This document shows positions 10,114-23,500 of a DNA stretch of 64,000 nucleotides, in pieces. This DNA is from Symbiodinium natans (lineage: Eukaryota; Sar; Dinophyceae; Suessiales; Symbiodiniaceae), in NCBI GenBank assembly GCA_905221605.1, contig CAJNDS010002301.1, forward strand, positions 841,692 to 905,691. The letters run 5' to 3'. The notes under the pieces were generated by a model. It had not been told where the DNA came from, made no database searches, and saw only the letters and a program-made list of their open reading frames with translations. Positions within the stretch are counted from its first letter, which is position 1, and every line of letters starts with the position of its first letter. The translations under genes were made by a program, and so were the position numbers.

Positions 10114-11690
10114 GTTCGCGCGGTGTCTTTTCCAGGCATTCGTGGTTATTCATGGTGCATAGGGACGGCTTTTCGGGCAAAGCCTGGCCGGTTAAATCCC
10201 TTTGGCCTCGCACCCATTGTTTGCTTGCAGATTTCTGCGCCGCAGACCCTCTGCGAGTGCATGCTGCCTCGAGGGCATGACCTGCGCTGCTCTGCAGGCT
10301 CGCTCCTCCCTTTCAAACTTTAATTAGGTGCATGCAAAGGCTGCGTCCTCACGGATTCTGTGCCTCGAAAGCGAAAGCGAAAGTATGTATGTATGTATGT
10401 ATGTATGTATCTCTTCTACCAACTCGAAAGCCCGGTACCCCAAGCCTTGGCTGTTCCCTCTGAAATCTTCGGCCTTCCCAACACCACAAGCCTTCACTTG
10501 TTGCGTACATGCTCACCGCCACTCGCCCTTGCAAACGACCCACCTACATCTTCGGTGTGGGGTTTCCGGGTCGCACAACTCAGTCGATGTGGCAGCATAC
10601 GCCACAAGACAGGAGAATGCAAGGGGCGAAAAGGCCCGCAGAAGTGCAACGCAAACAGCCCCAAAAACCTTCCCGAAACCCTAAACCCAAACCCTAAACC
10701 CAGGACTGGAGAATGTTCCCCAAAGCCCCAAGCTCTTCACCTTTCGGAGCACGCGAGACATGAGGAAAATAATACACCCCCGGGTTTAGCTTTCAACCCC
10801 CAGCATCCTAAAGCACCCGAACCCTATACAGCCCCCCTCCCTAGTGGTGCCTGGCGCTTGTGGCTGAAGAATCGACGAGGTCGCGGACTGGATTGGGTTT
10901 TGTGGCTTTGGGTTTGGGCTGATTTTCGAGCTGCCGATAATCCGATACACCTGCGACCTTCCGCTACTCGTGTGTTTCTGGCTCGCAGCTTGTGATTGAA
11001 GGCTCAAGCCGGGAAAGAGTACCCAACATGTCGTGTTCTGGGGTTGCGCCTTATATGACTTGGGGCTTAGGGTGTCAGATCCAGGGCTTGGGGAATCTTA
11101 CTGGATTTGAAGTTTAGGGCCTTTGGGGGAGTTTTACTGGGGTTTGGGGCTTGCGGTTGGTATTGCTAGGAAAATTACAAGGTCTGCATGATACACAGAC
11201 CTATAGGACTTGCGTAGGTTTTAGTGATCCCTGTGCTTTGCAGACCTGCCAAGATGCTAACCCCAAATAGCCTGACCCTTCAAAAGTCATCCGCACACTG
11301 GGAAGATTGTATACAGCCTACAGCCTCGGATATCCAAGGTCGGAGATGAGGGAAACACATTCTGGTCTCAGCTGAAGGTTCAAGGTTAGGGCTCAGCAGA
11401 GAATATACAGGCCAAAAACACCCCCAAACCGTATAAGCACCAAAACCAAACGCCACCTAGCGATCCAATCTGTTTGCCCACAGACTAAACCCCTACTAGG
11501 TTCATAGTAGGGAATTTGGGAAACAAATGCAATTTTCCCCCTTGGTGTATGAAGGTTGCTGACTGCAGTGCAGGAGACACTCCTTTGCTGACGGCAGTGC
11601 AGGACACACTCCCCTACTTCTGAGGGCGGCCCGGATGTCCCCCTTTTTCAAGAGATTCTAACCCTAAACCCTAAACCCTATAAGTCCCCC
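10114..11690. other. Mostly unassigned, a few weak exon-like islands
   Basis: Holds an (ATGT)n run at 10384-10410 and a few CCCTAAA units. A plus-strand island at 10231-10299 is preceded by TTTGCTTGCAG (ISAPQTLCECMLPRGHDLRC). A minus-strand island near 10958-10920 reads VYRIIGSSKIS after a CGCAG acceptor. Both strands read openly in places, so no gene is called. Confidence 0.4.
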
Positions 11691-11699
11691 ACCTCCCAA

Positions 11700-11786
11700 A
11701 CAAGAACCGGCTAGTCTGGGGTGCGTGCGGTAGTGGTAGTCCATCTTCCCCCACTGCTCCCTCCGAAGCAGCCTCGAAATCCATCA
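11700..11786 (-). CDS. Isolated exon-like island starting with ATG
   Basis: The minus strand reads MDFEAASEGAVGEDGLPLPH and continues open to about 11700. The composition is protein-like and the ATG is in frame, but no partner exon could be assigned. It lies downstream of the TTLL 3' end on the same strand. Function unknown. Confidence 0.35.
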
Positions 11787-12118
11787 TTTAGGGTTTAAGG
11801 GTTTAGGTGTTAGGGTCCCTAAACCGCATAAACCCAAACATATTATAGCTGAGGATGATTGGACGGTTCACAGCTCATGGAGCTTATAGGGTTGGAGTGA
11901 GCGATGATTTCGTCATGTTGGTACTTTTGGCGGAATCGCGACGCAGCATTTCGTCATCTCATGTTTGGTTGGGGTTTAAATGTGCGAATGAATTACGTAT
12001 CAACCCAGGGACGTCTGATAATCTGCACGTGGTCTTCAAGGAATACCCTAAACAACAGAAAGACCTCTCGACCCTGCCTCGGCATCTTCGGGACGGCGGA
12101 GGGGATCCTGGTGCATAA

Positions 12119-12187
12119 TTAACTTACTTCTCCAATAACCAAGGGGAAAAAAAGCTCAACAATTCAACTAGTGGCTAAGTAAGTTAA
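12119..12187. repeat. Short foldback with perfect 11-bp arms
   Basis: TTAACTTACTT at 12119-12129 and AAGTAAGTTAA at 12177-12187 are perfect inverted repeats around a 47-bp loop. Confidence 0.7.
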
Positions 12188-12251
12188 GGCTTGGGGTTTA
12201 GGGAAAATGGTTGAGGTTTAAACCCTGGGCGTAGGGTGTAAGGCTCGTAGG

Positions 12252-12278
12252 GCGTAAGGCTTCATTTTTTGGCTCAGG
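12252..12278 (+). other. Possible spliced-leader relic
   Basis: GCGTAAGGCTTCATTTTTTG followed by GCTCAGG resembles the dinoflagellate spliced leader (CCGTAGCCATTTTGGCTCAAG, 21 nt after the variable first base) with small insertions. SL relics mark retroposed mRNAs in dinoflagellates, but no clear plus-strand coding copy follows. Weak. Confidence 0.2.
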
Positions 12279-12561
12279 CATTGTCCCCAGCGTTCAATTC
12301 TGATCTCATAAGAGTTCCCAGAATCACATCACTGTACAGAGCAGAGATATGAAGAGCCTACCTGGATCTATTTCCCTTTCAGGCGGCCTAAATACCTGGC
12401 TATGCAGTGCACAACTTAACTAAGACTCTTTCCATGGCTCGCGTTGACCGTAGCTACAAACCAGCTCCACAGTGTAACCGGGTGCCTTGCCACGTAGGCT
12501 TCGTGTAAAACTGAAGCCCGAAAAACCCTCTCTCGCGTCCTGCCGGTGCCCGAGCAGATTA

Positions 12562-12939
12562 CTACTCTTCGATGAGGGCATCGACTTTTGCAGCCTGTTC
12601 ATATACCTGAAGACAAAGGGGCAGGGCCTAGAATACTTGGGAATCCCCAGAACTTAAAAACGGCCTGAACTCCTAAACCGACCTTTCAGTCGACCCGATC
12701 AGGGGACGACACAGAGGAGATGCCCACTGCTTGCTGTTGCTTCATGTTCGGCTGGTTCCTTGCGTCATGAAGCACAGAGCCCTACCCAAGCGTGCTGCGA
12801 AGAAGGGAGCCCTTATTCCCAGAGGCCGACCCTAGAGCCCAAACCCTAAACCGGGAAACCATACAAAGCCAGGCTGCAGGAACCGCGCTTTCAGCCGCGC
12901 GGAAGTCAGCGTGGAGGCATCCAGCTTGCGAATGCCGAG
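12562..12939 (-). CDS. Probable 3' terminal exons of the TTLL gene
   Basis: Two minus-strand islands lie downstream of the TTLL core. One, at about 12939-12872, reads LGIRKLDASTLTSARLKAR. The other, 12594-12562, follows a CAG acceptor and reads AAKVDALIEE, then TAG. They lie on the right strand with no other stop exon between, so they plausibly form the C-terminal tail beyond the conserved ligase domain. This assignment is by position only. Confidence 0.4.
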
Positions 12940-12967
12940 CCTTATCCCCTAAACGCCATGACCCAAT

Positions 12968-13072
12968 GAAACGGAGTAACCTAGGAATAAAAAGGGTGCC
13001 CCCTTTTGGCAGTAAGGGGATAATAAGGGAACCCCAACTCTAAAAAAGGAAAGGATGGCCTACTCCGGGTCC
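12968..13072 (+). repeat. Dispersed element family 4, copy 1
   Basis: About 100 bp shared with 18165-18275 in the same orientation. Common stretches include AACCTAGGAAT, AAAGGGTGCCCC / AAAGGGCGCCCC, CCTACTCCGGGTCCTA / CCTACTCTGGGTCCTA. Confidence 0.65.
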
Positions 13073-13190
13073 TAGATACAAGATTATGTACCCTACACCG
13101 CCAAGATCCCCACTCTCTGCAAGGCCCCCTCAGGCCGCTAGACCCAAATCTAACCTCGACTTCCACGGCTCCAGGTCTTTCTGAGATTCT

Positions 13191-13289
13191 CGGAAGGGAA
13201 TGAGGGAATTAGGTATCCCATAGAACCACCTAACCTAATTAGGGCGTTGTGGTGGATGTGCTTCTCATTCTCTAATTAGTAGCGCTTGT
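13191..13289. mobile_element. Weak foldback family 1-like element
   Basis: GAAGGGAATGAGGGAATTAG at the left and TCATTCTCTAATTAGTAG at the right are imperfect inverted repeats resembling the family 1 ends, without the terminal CTGGTTCTTAG. Confidence 0.4.
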
Positions 13290-13654
13290 GATGGTGCTGA
13301 ATACTATTGGTACTTTTCTTGCTCTTGTTGCTTTCGGTAAGGGTTTCCTCGCACATATCGCCGGTGCTCAATATTCTAAGGAACATCGTATTCTGGGGCA
13401 CATGAAGGGACCCCCAGTTTGGTAAAGGCCCAAATAAGACAGGAATGATTCGATTCGACCGCTTTGACCCCACAGTCCAGACTTATCCTTGCCCAAAGAT
13501 GCCGGAAAATGGGCTGCGTAAGCGTTGAAAACCCGTTCCCGGTATGGAAGGGAGGTAGGCAGGCTTTAAACACCCCAAAACCTGACCCCTCCCGCCCCAA
13601 GAGCCACGAGACAAAGGAAGCGAACACGTCAGGGACTTCGGGGTTTGCTTTGAC

Positions 13655-16600
13655 CAAGTAGCAAGTTGAAGGCGTCCGTGAGCAAGGTCGACTTGATCTG
13701 TTTGTCCAGGGGGCTGTCTGCCTGTGCCCATGCAAGGGAGTTAAACCCTAAAGCCTATACACCCCGAACCCTAAAAACCCTAACCCAAAAACCCTAAACC
13801 CCAGGGTGGGAGGGTGGGCTGGTGGCTGGGAGGGTGGCTGGGAGGCTGAGAGGGAGGGAGGGAGGGAGGGTGTGAAGGGTGGAAGGGAGGGAGCAGCATT
13901 GCGTACTGATACCATGCCGAACCGAAGGTCCACAATACATGCAATACATATGCAACTCACTGGCCGCAGAAGGATTGGTATCGATTAAACCGCCCGCTTA
14001 CAACCTAGGGTTCAGGGTTCAAGGTTCAGGGTTTAGGGTTCAGGGTTTAGGGCTTAGGGTTTAGGGTTTAGGGTGTCTTTCTTCGAGGGGGGTGGGGGAG
14101 GGAGGTGGGCAAGGAGCCAAGCTCAGATCAAAGCTCGGGTCAAAGTGAGCACCCAGCATACCCGAACTCCGACGACAAGCCCTACACCCTGAACCCTAAA
14201 CCCTAAAGTCCACCTTCGCCGAAAACAAGCCCCCCGTCCTTACCTTCAACCCCCCAAATGACCCTTTGACCTTGAACCCTAAACCCTAAACCCTAAACCC
14301 TAAACCCCAAACCCTAAACCTCCCCACACATGTAGCAACTCGGCCTGCATGCTAGGGCTGAGGTTGACCTCTGCGCTCGTAGCAGCTGAGTAAGGCCGGG
14401 CCGGGCTTTTTTCGGGTTGGTTCAGGGTTGTTGTTGGGGGCTTGGGGTTTTGGGGCCGTGGACCAGTGCTCCGCTGACCGGCAGCCGCTGCAGCGGACCA
14501 CGCACCGCACCGGAAGCTTCTTGGTTATGTCACTGGGCCAGAGACTCTGGTCGGCTTGCCCGTGTAGTTTGCGCCGCCCTCAGAAGTAGGTGTTGGCCTT
14601 AAAGCCTGCAGGCGTGTTTGTTTTCTTTCTTCGCATCGCCCTGCCCGGTAGCAGGGCCAGTTGCGCCGACTTGCTCGCTGTGTTCACCTCGAGGTTGACC
14701 TTAAAAGGAGTGTTGCCTATTCTTCGAGTTTTTTTTGGGGAGGGGGGGGGTGTAGTCTAAGGCCATTAGGGGTGTGGAGATGTTGGAGGGGCTGAGAAGC
14801 CCAGGATCCTTCGGCTTCTTTGCAAGCTCGCCGGGTGGATCAGGGACTCGTCATCTGACGCTGTTCTTGGGATGTTCCCCCCTTATGCAATGACAGTCCC
14901 TTATAGGTGTTTTAAGAGGGGGGGGGTACTATAATCCCTATTAAGGATTGTTAGTATAAGGGGAGGTTGTTCTCTCAAATGTGGGTTTCGGGCTTAGGGG
15001 CTCTTACAATAGAAGCCCTTCAGAAGGAAGCGGATCCCCAAGAAGGGATTTGAATTCACAACAACACCCTGCTAGGCCCTGCAAGCTCTACACGACTTTG
15101 AAACCTAGACCCGAAACCCTAAACCCTGAACCCAAGAAAGCAATTCCCAATCCCCTCAAAGCTGGTTCGGGCCTCCAGCAGCCATGGCTTGAGGCTCCTG
15201 GGTACGGGTTTAGGGTTTAGGGTCTAGGGTCTAGGGTTTAGGGTTTGGGGTTGCTTAGGGTTCAGGGGTTAGGGTTTGGTTTAGGGTTTAGGGTGCAGCT
15301 TAGGCCTCCAGGTATGGGCCATCAATTTGGGTCATATACACTCGATACATAACACGGGCCCATCATACTTCGGATCCCAAGAAGCAAGGGTAAGGGACCA
15401 TACGAAGTGCCCATGGTTCCAACCTGGTGGTCTTTCACGCAACTCGACCGAAAAAGCTACACTTAATACCGTGGAATAAACCCTAAACCCTAAACCCCAC
15501 AACCCCTCAATCGCACAAGGCACTCATCCACCAGCACATCGAAGCCATAGAGCTCGAAACAGCTGTTCTCGTGGATGCAAGCCTTGCGAGACCGCTTTAA
15601 GTTTGGAGCCTCCGAACTTTTATAGGGCTTCGAGTTACCTGGGCCGTAAACTAAACCTTCAAGCCCAAACCCTGAACCCGAAACCACCCGACTAAGGGCT
15701 TATAGGGGCAGAGAGATCCCCTGAAAGCTGGGCAGCTCATAACGACCAAACCTGAGATCCCTGACAGCCACCGTAGATGGCCAGGGAGTGGAGTAAAGCT
15801 ACTGAAAAGGAGCGCTTGCATCTCAGAAAGGGCACCCGACAGACCGAGGCTGAAGCTGAACCCTTCAACCCTTACGCCCCGAAAACCGCAAAACCTCAAA
15901 ACACCAGCCCCACCCTTAACCCTCAACGCAAATCAGATCTTTCCATGTGCCAGTGTTTCGCGAAGGGCCTCCTTCGTGGCCGCACTGATGACGGGCCTCA
16001 ATCCAAGTTGTTCTTAACCCAAAGGTTCCCCCCAAGGTTCTGAGAGGTCAGGAGGGCATAGGACTTAGGGGTTGATTTCGAGCTTGTGGTTTCGGGTCTA
16101 GGGGTAAAATATGGTAATACCCTAATGGACCCCCCCCCCCCCATCTATAAACCCCTCATCCCAAACAGCTACCCTGAAGAAAGTCTGAGATAGATCCTAC
16201 ACCCTAAGCCCCCAACCCTTCTCAAGTGACAAGGAACTCCACCCCCAGCAGGGTCTTCACAATCAGGTCCATGATCCTGCTCCACATCACCTTCCTCGCT
16301 GCTTTCAACCGTGGGGGCGGGGTGGGGACCCAAGAAGATGAAGTCGTCATCCTTCTCAGAGGGTTTTGAGACTACATCGTTTACTCAGCTTGCTTAGTAA
16401 GCAATCTAAGTAAGCAATCCCTAAGCCCCAAACACTTTAGTTTGAGAATGGACTTAGGATTTGGTCTCTCTCTGCAAGAAAGCTGTGGGATCTGAGGCTC
16501 CAAGAAAGTGGCATGCACATATGGGGGGGTTTACGATCATAAGGAATCCCTCATCTAGACCCCCAAATAGCAGGATGCCCTTATCATGAGGACCCCAAAT

Positions 16601-19600
16601 ACGGTCCCCCCAATTTGGGAACCCCCATATAAGCACCGAGATTCACATCCACACCGACACAGCGCAAGTGGCGGTTCAGTGCAGAAAGGCTCCACTTGTG
16701 ACCTCGATATCTGAGTTAAAGAATTCTTAAAGAATTCTAGGTGTATGTGAGCTTAAAGGGTTGTCCACCGGGCTGAATTCGCAGGTTTTTTGAGGGTTCA
16801 GGGTTCTTGGACTGCTCTCAGGGCGCTGAGTACTTCGGGTCAAAGACCGACCTGCGGACATGTGGTCCTCAGAAGGTTTTCACCGGTGGGGAGAGGGAGG
16901 TCTGCTCATTGAACCTACGATGTAAAGCTCTGGAGACCACTAGGTCACCAGGCCAACGTTCTCAGGTAAAACTTTAACATCTCTAAGCCCTTTATGCCCT
17001 CTCTCTTTAACCCCAACCCAAATGCCACGTCTCACCTTCCTCGCCTGGGGATTTCGACGGACCCCTTCCGTGCCTACCCATTAAGGGACAATCGTACACA
17101 AGTCCCAAGCCATAAGCCCTGTAAACCACCTAAGCCTAGAACCTCTAGCTGCAGCCCTAAACCCCAAACCCTATACCCTAAACCTGTTAACCCCAAACCC
17201 TCACCGTAAACCCTAAACCCTAAACCCTAAACCCTCAACCCTAAACCCTAAACCCTAAACTCGCCTCCCACCCCCTTCCTAGAGCCGTGGCACCATAATT
17301 GTCAGCTTGCACCCGCTGGTTCTCCTGGAAGTTCTCCGCGGCCTGGTCTTAGGGTTTAGGGTTTAGGGTTTAGGGTTTAGGGTTGAGGGTTTAGGGTTTA
17401 GGGGTTAGGGCTGAGGGCTTAGGGTTTAGGGTTTAGAGTTTGGATTTAGGAGGGCTTGGGCATTTTACTTTAAGGTTTAGGGCTTGGGGTGTTAGGCTTA
17501 TAAGTTTAGGGCTTACCATCGGTAGTGAAGCTAGGATTTCGGTTGTCGCGTGCAAGGTTCTTAGAACAAACTGTTTCCGAAAACCCTCAACGATCGTTTA
17601 GATTGGCAACGAAAACACCATGTGCACGGGCTTTCAGATACGAGACCGTGGAATCACAATATCTTCTTTGTTTGGCGTGCTACACTCCATAGCTTGACGT
17701 TGGTCGCGGCTTTCTCGTAGCGTGCATTCACAGAAATACAACATCAAGAACTGAAGATAGGTCCAATTTTGGCAGGAATCCAAAGCTGACTGCTTCTCCA
17801 GTGTGCTCGCCCGAAGACTCTGCTTCTCTCAGCAGGGCTCAACAGGAATGCTTCCCCGCAGTGTGCACGCGCTGAAATACAACTTCACGTGGTGTTCAGC
17901 TAGGCCCATGCATATTCCCAGATCTAATTCGGAATGGATTGCCCCTCGACTGTGCACGCACAAAGGCACGACTTCACACAACACGTCACGACTCAAAGAA
18001 AGCTGTGGTAGCTCTGGGGTCGGACACCTGCAGGTTCATGAACGGTGCCCACAAAACAGAGAGAGCAACTGCAACTAAACTGTCGGAAGTAGGAACCCGG
18101 CCGAACCCTGAAGCTAAAAGGATCCCTAGACATTCTCGGTTCATGTTAAGCCTTACCCCTGTATTTAAAGGGAACCTAGGAATGCAAAGGGCGCCCCTTT
18201 TTGGCTTAAAGGGGCTTGTAAGGGTACCTAAACCCTAAAAAAAGGGGGAATGAGGGCCTACTCTGGGTCCTATAGTGCTCAGCCTTGTTGATCGAGTAGT
18301 TGGTGAGGTGCCGATAGACATCAGCCAGATGCTCCTGCCGGAGGAAGTAGACCCTCGGATCCCCAAACCAAAACCCTAACCTCGGAACCCTAAACCCTAA
18401 CCATGTCTTAGGTATCGGTTTTCGCGCTTTTAGTGTTCGCCGACGCCCAAAACGCTGGAAATAAAACGACCGACCTGCCGACTTACCTGCACATTCAGAT
18501 GTGCCCCATCCCTAAACCCTAAACCCTAAACCCTTAACCGTTAACCCGAATGCTCTGAGGACCTATGGGCTCCTCCCAAATCCGCTTGGGGCGTCGAGAT
18601 GGTTTCGGGTGGTGTTAGGGTTTAGGGTTTAGTAATTTAGGGTACCGGGAAGCACATGTCTGTGCCCAGTCCTCATCCGTGCCTCAGTCACCCGGGCGCT
18701 TCATGGGGATCCCGTATTCCTATGCGCCCCCCCCCCCCCCAACCCCACGCAACAACTCCTACGGCCACAAACACGCGTATTCACAGGTGAGTTGTGCTCA
18801 AGGTTTGAGTTGGGCGGGGGGGAGGGATGCTGCTCTCCCAGGCCCAAGGACATGCAGCTAGAGTAGAAACAGGCAAGGCCCAGAGCCCCAGCGTCTGGCC
18901 CCCCGCCCGAGCCCCTGCACCCTCGACATCCCTGCTCGTAAAACCAAACCCTAAACGCTAAACTCGAAATTCCAAATTTCAAGCGAAGGGAACATCATGT
19001 AGAACTACCCACTTGTAATCCGGCCCAATGGCCTGTGTACTCGGCACCTATCCTTTGGGAACCCTCCCGTAAATTAGGGTCCCTTAGGTACCCCTAAACC
19101 CTAAACCCCAAAAGACCTTGATTTAGAGAACAGCCCACATCTTACAAAGACATCCTTTAAGGCTCAGTGGCTGTATGGCTTCGAGGCAAACCGCGTCAGG
19201 CCTGGGGGGGGGTGTTGGGGTTAAGGGTTTAGGGTTCAGGGTTCAGGGTTTTGGGTTTAGTGTTTAGGGTTTAAAGCTTAGGGTTTTGGGGTTTAGGGTT
19301 TAGGGTTTCGGGTTTAGAGTTTAGAGTTTAGTTTTGGGTGCGCTTTGAGAGGGCGGGGGGTGCTAGGGGTAATGTAAACGTTAAGTTTATAATGGGTGGC
19401 AATGATAAAATTCGGCGGGCCTGGGTCCAAGACTACGGGAGGTTTTCGGGCTGACATGTCTAAACAAAGCTAGAGAGGGGTCCGGTGAACAAAAACTGGG
19501 GCGACATTCATCAAATTTTGGCTGCTGAAGTCTAAAAATTTTGTTGCAGATTGCTTAAGAGTTCCATTGCAGAGAAGTTGTCCTCATCCGAGCTGGCCAG

Positions 19601-20529
19601 AAGAGGATAACAGACAGACACAGTCGCGGTCGCAGAGCAAAAAGAGCTGCAGAACCCTTCTTGACAACTGACCCCGTCCAGACGCCCAGACCCCAGACCC
19701 CCAGGCGCACTTGATGACCGAAACCAAAACAAAATCTTGGGGGGGGGGGGGGGGAGGGGGGTTATAAATGTAACCCGAACATTCGGGCTTCTAGGGTTTA
19801 GGAAGGATGACCTTAACCCCCCCCCCCCCCCAAAACCTAAGGTTTGGGGCTCAGGATTCGCAGCGGAGGTCTTAGGAATGTTTAGGGCTTGGGGCTTGAG
19901 ATGCTTCATTCAATTAAGGCTTATAGGGCCACTTAGAGAGTGTAGGAGAGGACTACAGTGTTGGATTTAGGGTTGAGGCCTGGGGGTTTGTAAAGGATGA
20001 GGATGTTGGTTTTCGGGTTCGGGGCGCGACGGGGTGTCAAGGTAGGGATGAGGGTCTAAGCTCTCAGCTCAACTCAGCTGCATCCATCCCAAGAAAAACG
20101 CACTGGGTACCATCTGGGGGTGTATCGGGTTTAGGGATTAGGGATTTCGGGCTTAGGGATTTGGGGCGTAAGTTCCCGCGTCTTCGGACTTCTTGCAAAG
20201 CCATGGGGCCTTCCCGGTAGACGTAGGCCCGGAGCGGGCTGAAGGAGGTCACCAAGACGTAGATGCGAAGGTCGAACTTCAAGCCTCCCCAACAAAGGGG
20301 ACAGAACATGCTGGGTCCCCCAACCTGGGTTCTCCCCTTAGGCACGCTCATCCTCTCAAGCCCCATAAGGAGATAGTTATTCAATATTATTCATGTACAT
20401 TTGTAGGATATGTCTAGGGATGTGTATTGGTTTTGGGGCCATCAAAAGTACCGACGGAAGAAGCAACGAAGGAAGCAGGAAGAGACGGCCCTACTCGTGA
20501 TGCATCGCAAAGCCCCCCCCCACCCACCC

Positions 20530-20574
<45 letters not shown>

Positions 20575-23500
20575 CCCACCCAACAAAAAAAATGAACGAC
20601 GCAAGTTCAAGTTCCTTGGATCAGGAGCGGCTTCTCCACGTACCTCGACACGACCACCTGGGAAGTAGGGCAGTGCAACTTAGGGACGTTTTGGGCATCA
20701 AGCCCCTTAAGCCCTAAAACAGCCGAGGGTTTAGGGTTTAGGGTTTAGGGTTTAGGGTTTAGGGTTTAGGGTTTAGGGTTTAGGGTTTAGGGTTTAGGGT
20801 TTAGGGTTTATGGTTTAGGGGTTTAGGGTTTAGGGTTTAGGGTTTAGGGTTTAGGGTTTAGGGTTTAGGGTTTAGGGTTTAGGGGTTTAGGGTTTAGGTT
20901 TAGGGTTTAGGGTTTAGGCTTGAGTGTTTAGGGTTTCGGGTTCAGGGTTCCCACAACTTTGAAGATGCAGAGGCTCACCAGGATGCCAACTCGAAACCCC
21001 CACAACCCTAAACCCCGAACCCGAAACCCTAAACTCCCAAGCCCTGAACTCCTAACGCCGCCAGAAGGCACACAGCAACACAGCACCACACACCCTCAGA
21101 AGCCTCAACAACCCCAAAAAAGGTACCCTCGACCCCAAACCCTAAACCCTAAAACCCTATAACCCTATAAACCCGAAACTAAACGCCAACAGCCCTCGAC
21201 TATGAATCCTGTGAACCCCTAAGCCCGAAACCTGGACCATCCGTCTGGTTCTTAGTAAGGAATGAGGGAAGCAGGCAACTTGTATCCCCCTATATATACC
21301 CGTTAAGGAAATACAGAGTACCTCATTCCCTCATTCCCTACTAAGAACCAGCAAAGAACATCCACCACCCCGGCACCCTGAAGCCCTGAAACCCTTAGAC
21401 CCTCAACCCTCAACCCTGTGCCCTGAACCCTAAACCCTGAAACCCTACAACCCTTCTGCTGCCGGGCTGTTGCAGTAAGCCGGGTTAAGTTTCCCAGTAT
21501 CGATACTCGACTCTGGGCATGCAACTCTTCCCTGAACCCTCACAGGCGTTTCATTGCTCTGCAGAGCCAGGTACTGGGAACCACATCCATCAGTAAGACA
21601 ATCCCTAAACCTACAACCCTACAACCCCAAACCCTAAACCCCAAACCCTAAAACCCCAAACCCCTAAACCCCTAACCCCTAGACCCCTAAACCCCTAGAC
21701 CCTAGACCCCCCACTCGCAGGACCAGTGGCTGACTCCTTGACTGGCAACTCCACGAGGTTTCGTAAGAGGAAGATGCCCCTTCCTTCCCAGGGTTTAGAG
21801 GGTTGCTAGGGATTGAATAGGGTTGTAGGGCTGATATATAGTAATAGGGTTTATGTAGGGTTTATAGGAATTAGGATGTGCAGGGTTTCTCGGGTTGACA
21901 GGGGGTTTGGGGCTGATATAGGGTTTATAGGGTTTGTAGGGTTGATAGGGTTTAGGGGTTTATAGGGTTTGTAGGTTTTATCGGGTGATAGGGGGCTCTA
22001 GGGCTAATGCCGGGTTTAAAGGGGTAAAAACAGGAATTATAGGATTTATATACAGTTGGTGTAGGGTTTATAGGGTTTAGGATTGATAAAAGGGTTTTTA
22101 TGGGGTGTCTTAGAGTTTTTTGGAGGGCTTTTCAAGGTTTATGGGGTTTTAGTGTTTACACATCTAGGCACCAGAGGAATCCCAGGTACTACTTTCGGGG
22201 TACAGCCCTGAATCCCTTAACTCGTGGGAAGTTGACATCTCCGAGCACGGGTTTAGGGTTTAGGGTTCAGGGTTCAGGGTTCAGGGCCTACCAGTGAGGC
22301 AAGGCCATTGAAGTGTGCGGCAAGTGAGGGGCTCGCGCGAGATTTTGGGTGTTGAGAACCACTCCCTTATGCTGGGGGTCCCCAACAAAGGGCTTGGGGT
22401 AGAAGACAGATTAGAGCATTTTGGGTGGGTATATTGGGGGTACCATATTTCGGGACATAGACATACGGGTGTCCTCGAGACCCTCAAGTTACCACATGCC
22501 TCAACGGGATCACTATACTCCCCTTAGAACCTGGATAAAAACACTATGTTTAGTACCCTCTTGGGTTTTATATAAACAAAAATACAAAAAAATCCCCCCG
22601 GGGGATATAGATGATAGGACAAAGGGTCTGGAGAGGAACCTCACTCTTCGGGCCTTGCGAGGAGGCAGATGGCTTGACAATCCAGAGCTGCTCACCGCGC
22701 GTCTTCCTTCGTTCTCTACATGTCACGTGAGGGTTTAGGGTTTAGGGTTTAGGGTTTAGGGTTTAGGGTTTAGGGTTTAGGGTTTAGGGTTTAGGGTTTA
22801 GAGCGACGGGCTTAGGGTCACGGTTCTAAGGGTTGGCGCGCATGTCGCGCAGGTTCGTGCTGCACTTCGGGAGATCACTTTGCCCCATGGCGTTGTCTCT
22901 CTTTTGACCTTTTGACCGGAGTCAGTCGAACTTTCTGCTGAAGGTTCCGAGGGTCTCATAAGCCTCCCGTGAATGGGATATCCCCCGAAAAGAAGCTAAG
23001 ACCGAGAGTGGCAGGAAACATTTTGTCATACCCGTTGAGGGGAGGTTGGGGACGCCCATGAAAGGTCTGTAGCTTACCCAGGATCTTAGGATTGTGGAAG
23101 AAAACAAGCAAGACCCTTTAACTGCCGCAACAAAATGCGCAAAACTTCTGAAAGCGAACTAACGCCCCCCCCCCCCCCCCAAATGGTCCAGATCCCCTCC
23201 ATGGCATCCAGGGCACACCAGTAGCTTTCCTTGAACCCTTCTAGCCTTGAACCCTTGAACCCTCAAACCCCTGAACCCTTCTCTCCGTGAAGGCTTGAAG
23301 CCTTGAACCCCTGAACCCCTGTACCCTTCTACCCCTGAACCCCTGAACCTTGAACCCCTCTGAATCCCTGGTTTAGGATTTAGGGCTGAACCCCTGAACC
23401 CCTGAACCCCTGCACCCTTCTACCCCTGAACCCCTGAACCCCGAACCATCTGAACTCCTGGTTTAGGGTTTAGGGTTTAGGGGTTAGGGCTGAACCCCTG

